The notes under the pieces: generated by a model
Databases searched by the model: none
Told to the model about the DNA's origin: nothing
The model's input: the letters and a program-made list of their open reading frames with translations, nothing else
Assembly (NCBI RefSeq): GCF_016808335.1
Contig: NC_053137.1
Span: forward strand, 11,582,506 to 11,646,505
DNA: 64,000 nt
Direction of reading: 5' to 3'
Origin: Panicum virgatum
Taxonomy: Eukaryota > Streptophyta > Magnoliopsida > Poales > Poaceae
Translations under genes and position numbers: made by a program
Shown: positions 56,763 through 64,000 of the stretch, piece by piece
Numbering within the stretch: the first letter of the stretch is position 1
Layout of the letters: every line of letters starts with the position of its first letter

Positions 56763-59271
56763 GGGAGAGGGCGAGGGAGACTGGGAGAGGAGAGGTGGTA
56801 GGCGGTAGCTCGATGGGCTCGCGGGGGGGGTGGCACTGGCACAGTGTCTGGCGCGGCACGTCGCCGCCTGCCGCTGCTATATGCGTGGCGGGGTCGGCGC
56901 GACGCGGCGTGGGAGGGCGTGTCGCACATGCGGTGGCCTCGGATCGATCTAGTGGTGGCGTCCAGGCTACGGTGGGCAATAATGCAAACTAGCTCTGCTC
57001 ATGTATTGCATGCATACGAGATCTATACTCTCCGCTTTAAAATTTAATAAACTACGGATCATTTCAATTTTTCTAGATTCAAAAGTCTCCTATACATTTA
57101 AATACATCATATACGTAGCTGTATATATGGTTGACCCCTGACTGGTGTATTTCTAGATGTTGTTGCTGTGACAGGGGCAGAGCAAGGCTTGTTTATCGCG
57201 ATGTCAGTCGACATCGATGGCTTTATGTAAAATCAGTGATAAATCACTGTTGAGCACTATTCGTGTACCGGTTTGTAAGAGCTCAGATTGTGTAACAACA
57301 ATTTATTCTTCTCCCAAAAAAAACAATGTATTCTCTCTATCCCGCTATATATATAATATGTTAATACGTGTGGCTTTGACTCGACGTGGGCTGGCTGAGA
57401 TTCCCGTCGGTGGATCCGATCCATGGATACACCTGCAGTCAGCGTGGAAGGAAGCTGCTGCACGCTTTGACTCCACGCCTCGTCGCACGTCTTTTCTCGC
57501 CTTCTTTCTTTTCCTCCGTTTTCAAGGGTCCAGGCACTCTTGGTGCCAGCCTGGCACCAGCCATGTGCGTTTCCTAAACAAATTAAACCGCTAATAAGGC
57601 ATGGCCATGCGCGTTGGCAGCTCCTGCAAGATCCATCCACGCAAGAGTTTGAACATTGCACTTGTGATGTGTGTGTAGCATAGCTTGTCTTGGTTCCAAA
57701 ACTCCGGAGCCGGAGCAATGATTAGGTACTAGGAAGAAACGTGATACTGCCAGTGCAAATATAAACTATGGTTGCATTGCCGCATAGTAGATCTACAACC
57801 TAAAACACAATTGGATTAGATGTTTTATTAGAGAATTCTCAGTGGCCAATTTGACTTTACCATCCTCAGTCATCCTTTGTACACCCACGAGAACACAGAC
57901 GCGTCTGTCCAACATTCTACTCTCCCACCAACACATTCATCATCTTGCTCTGTCGCATCCCACCTCCCGCCACCCAACATATCACCATGAATAACCCATC
58001 TGGCTGATTGTGTTTTGCAAAAAAAAAATCATAAATAAGATAAAAACAACAAATCCCCACACATATGTGCTCGGTCTTGATCTATTCAATATCTACACAT
58101 CTACAATGCTGAAATAACAATCTTTATCTTAATTAGCTCCTTTAAAATTAATGATCCTAATGATTCTAATGGTCTCTTCATAGTCTAACATGATCCTTAA
58201 ATATTTTAGCTCAAAATTATATAAAATTAGAACCCGATCCTTTTAAAATCCAGCTCTTAAATTTTCTAAACGAAATTTGAAGTCCCTTTCCACCCCTACC
58301 CACACCACACGCGCGCGCGTCCGAGATCTGATCTGATCCGTTCCTGTCTCGTGGGGCCCGCTTCCCCTAGCTCGCCGACGACATGAGCCCATCCGTGGTC
58401 CACCGTCAGCACGGGCCCCAGGTCGCGGTCGCTGTCGCCGGCCTTATCGCCCCGCGAGGCCTACCGACCAATCACACCCCCCCCCCCCCCCGCGTCGTTC
58501 CTCACGTGGGAGGCCCCGTGCACGCCCCCCACCGCGCCCTGCCCCCTGCCCCTGCTGCAAGAGTGCCAGACCGTGCCCCTAACACGTGGGCCCCGAGCCG
58601 GCCCCCAGCGCGGGTCCCACACCCGGACGGGCGGGGGGGCCGCGGTGCGGCGAATATTCGCCACGTCCCAGGATGGCTCTAGAGAATCCCGCACGGCACC
58701 AGCCAGCCGCGCGTGGGGCGCGCACGCGTCGCGTGTGGGCCATCGGATCGGCGGGCCCCGGGCAGCGTGGACGGGGCGGATCGAGCGGGTGGGCCCCGGC
58801 GGATGTCCTGCCACGGCCTACGGGCTACGGTGGAGATCCGGGAACGGGGAGAATCGCTGGCGGTCTACAGTAGCGCACGCACCTGGTTGGAAATCTTATC
58901 CGGCTTATTTATCCTCAACTCGCCACGATTTTAGTTTATCGATCCTTTTGTTTATTCGAATTCGATACTTGTGCTGTGCCGCCACACCTATACCTTTCTT
59001 TTCTTTTGTTTCTTTTCCAACACCTGCTCGGCTTGTCAACGACTCGGCGCCATCTTGCTCGTTGGTTTGACCAGGTACACTGATCGAAAGCATCTAACTT
59101 CTAGCTAGACGCTAGTACTTTCGTTACTAGTGATGATGATGATGCAACGGTATTAAAAAATATGTATTATGACTCTATAGAACTAAAATTATACCACTAC
59201 ACTAAGAATATTTAGCGTCAATGAAGTTATATTCTTGACTAATAGTATAGTTAGATGGCAAGATATAATCA
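56763..59271. other. Intergenic region with GC-rich, ACGTG-bearing block
   Basis: No gene recognised. 58310-58870 is GC-rich with a run of 14 C (58479-58492) and several ACGTG-core motifs (about 58503, 58580 and 58662). Its open frames occur on both strands and look compositional. The rest is AT-rich. Confidence 0.4.
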
Positions 59272-59418
59272 CTCTGTTCTCTATGCTGGTGCTGGTGGCT
59301 GGTGCTGGAGTGGTGTGAGAGAAAAATACTGTTGGCTGGCTGGTGGTTGGAGGCTGGTGTTGGAACTGTGTGAAAAGAAAATACTGTTGGCTAACTGGAG
59401 GAACCAAACAGCGAACAA
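59272..59418. mobile_element. hAT-like MITE fragment with internal duplication
   Basis: Ends ctctgttctc and (reversed) ctttgttcgctgtttgg are weakly inverted. The interior carries two copies of a block of about 65 bp containing gctggtg, gtgtga and aaaatactgttggct. No clean target duplication. Confidence 0.35.
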
Positions 59419-60048
59419 AGTGAATATGATTGAATGCTCACCAGAAAAGCTACACATATACTTGGAGCCAATTAACTAGATGTAATATTAGACATTCTGA
59501 TTCTTCGAACTAGTTAGCTAGAGCATTGATCAACCATCTAGATTATGTTTTCGAGAGATGAATAGACATTAGACTTTTGAACCGATAGGGTTATTTTTAA
59601 GTTTAACCAAACCAAACATTAGCTAACGACCCATGATGACCTCTTAGTCTCGACGATAAATCCATTTTTCTGAAGTTTTAAAAGGACCTCCCCGTTTATT
59701 AACGCCGCCACGCACTTCCCTTTTGGTGCCCCGTAGCAGCCGCTAGCGGGAGAACCGAACCGGCAAACGAGCAGCACGGCAACGGGGGAACGGAGAACCA
59801 AACCGGCAAACGGAACCCCCCCTCCTCCTTCCTCGTCTGCTTCCCCAACCCTGCCGCTGCCGCCCCGGCGGCTCGCCTCCACTCCCAGATCTTCCTCCGC
59901 ACCCCCCCCCCCCCCCCCCAAATAGCGCCCGCCAAAACCCTACCCCCGCCTCCCCTCTCTCGCGGCGTCCGCTCCCCGCCTTCGCCCCGCGGCCTCGGAG
60001 CGCCTCCGCGCCGGACTAAACCCTAGCGCCGCCGCCTCCGCCGCCGCC
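59419..60048 (+). promoter_or_regulatory. Promoter and 5' UTR region of DUF789 copy B
   Basis: Homology to the copy A upstream region starts at about 59690. Contains a run of about 18 C at 59905-59922 and CT/CCG-rich leader sequence. No clear TATA box. Confidence 0.5.
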
Positions 60049-63961
<3,913 letters not shown>

Positions 63962-64000
63962 GTATGGTTGCAATGATCTGTATTCTCCTTTCATTTTCAC

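Overview
The window looks like nuclear DNA from a grass, probably a panicoid. It has spliced genes with GT-AG introns, GC-rich first exons, Tourist and Stowaway MITEs, CACTA, Mutator-like and hAT elements, an L1-type LINE and nested LTR retrotransposons with multi-kilobase LTRs. No prokaryotic or organellar features were seen. The species cannot be fixed from the sequence alone.

Layout. 1-9 kb is gene-poor: two small hAT elements with perfect 8-bp target duplications, a CACTA-like element, a broken C-terminal piece of a xyloglucan endotransglucosylase/hydrolase (XTH), and several MITEs. 9.7-14.2 kb holds a DUF247 locus on the minus strand: one nearly complete gene with a single 1-nt frameshift, a decayed 3' fragment of a second copy, and a 5'-truncated LINE between them. 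17.6-19.3 kb has a Tourist MITE followed by a 1.35-kb Mutator-like element with about 220-bp terminal inverted repeats, a perfect 9-bp target duplication and a GC-rich interior. 20.4-23.3 kb has two real genes in divergent orientation: an intronless pectin methylesterase/invertase inhibitor (minus) and a compact three-exon GATA zinc-finger gene (plus), which I assembled from small exons.

25.8-39.2 kb is a nest. A CACTA-like element was split by a 12.3-kb LTR retrotransposon (minus strand, 2.6-kb LTRs, target duplication ccggt). This carries only a gag-like frame with four in-frame stops and no recognisable pol, and it in turn holds a 1.5-kb solo LTR (target duplication cacat). 40.8-44.5 kb is a second Mutator-like element split by a deleted LTR retrotransposon (target duplication gccgg) whose left LTR has collapsed to a 110-bp hairpin.

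44.7-64 kb is the gene-rich end: a complete six-exon DUF789 gene (420 aa), SEC13 (COPII coat and nuclear pore) with a 5'-UTR intron, a small proline-rich and probably GPI-anchored wall protein on the minus strand, and a second DUF789 copy cut by the window edge. The two DUF789 genes are recent duplicates, alike even in their introns; the second has gained a (TA)60 tract in intron 1. The genes do not form an evident pathway. The strongest unusual signals are the retrotransposon nest with its arrays of palindromic motifs upstream of the LTR TATA boxes, the collapsed LTR, the divergent GATA finger, and a GC-AG intron kept in both DUF789 copies.
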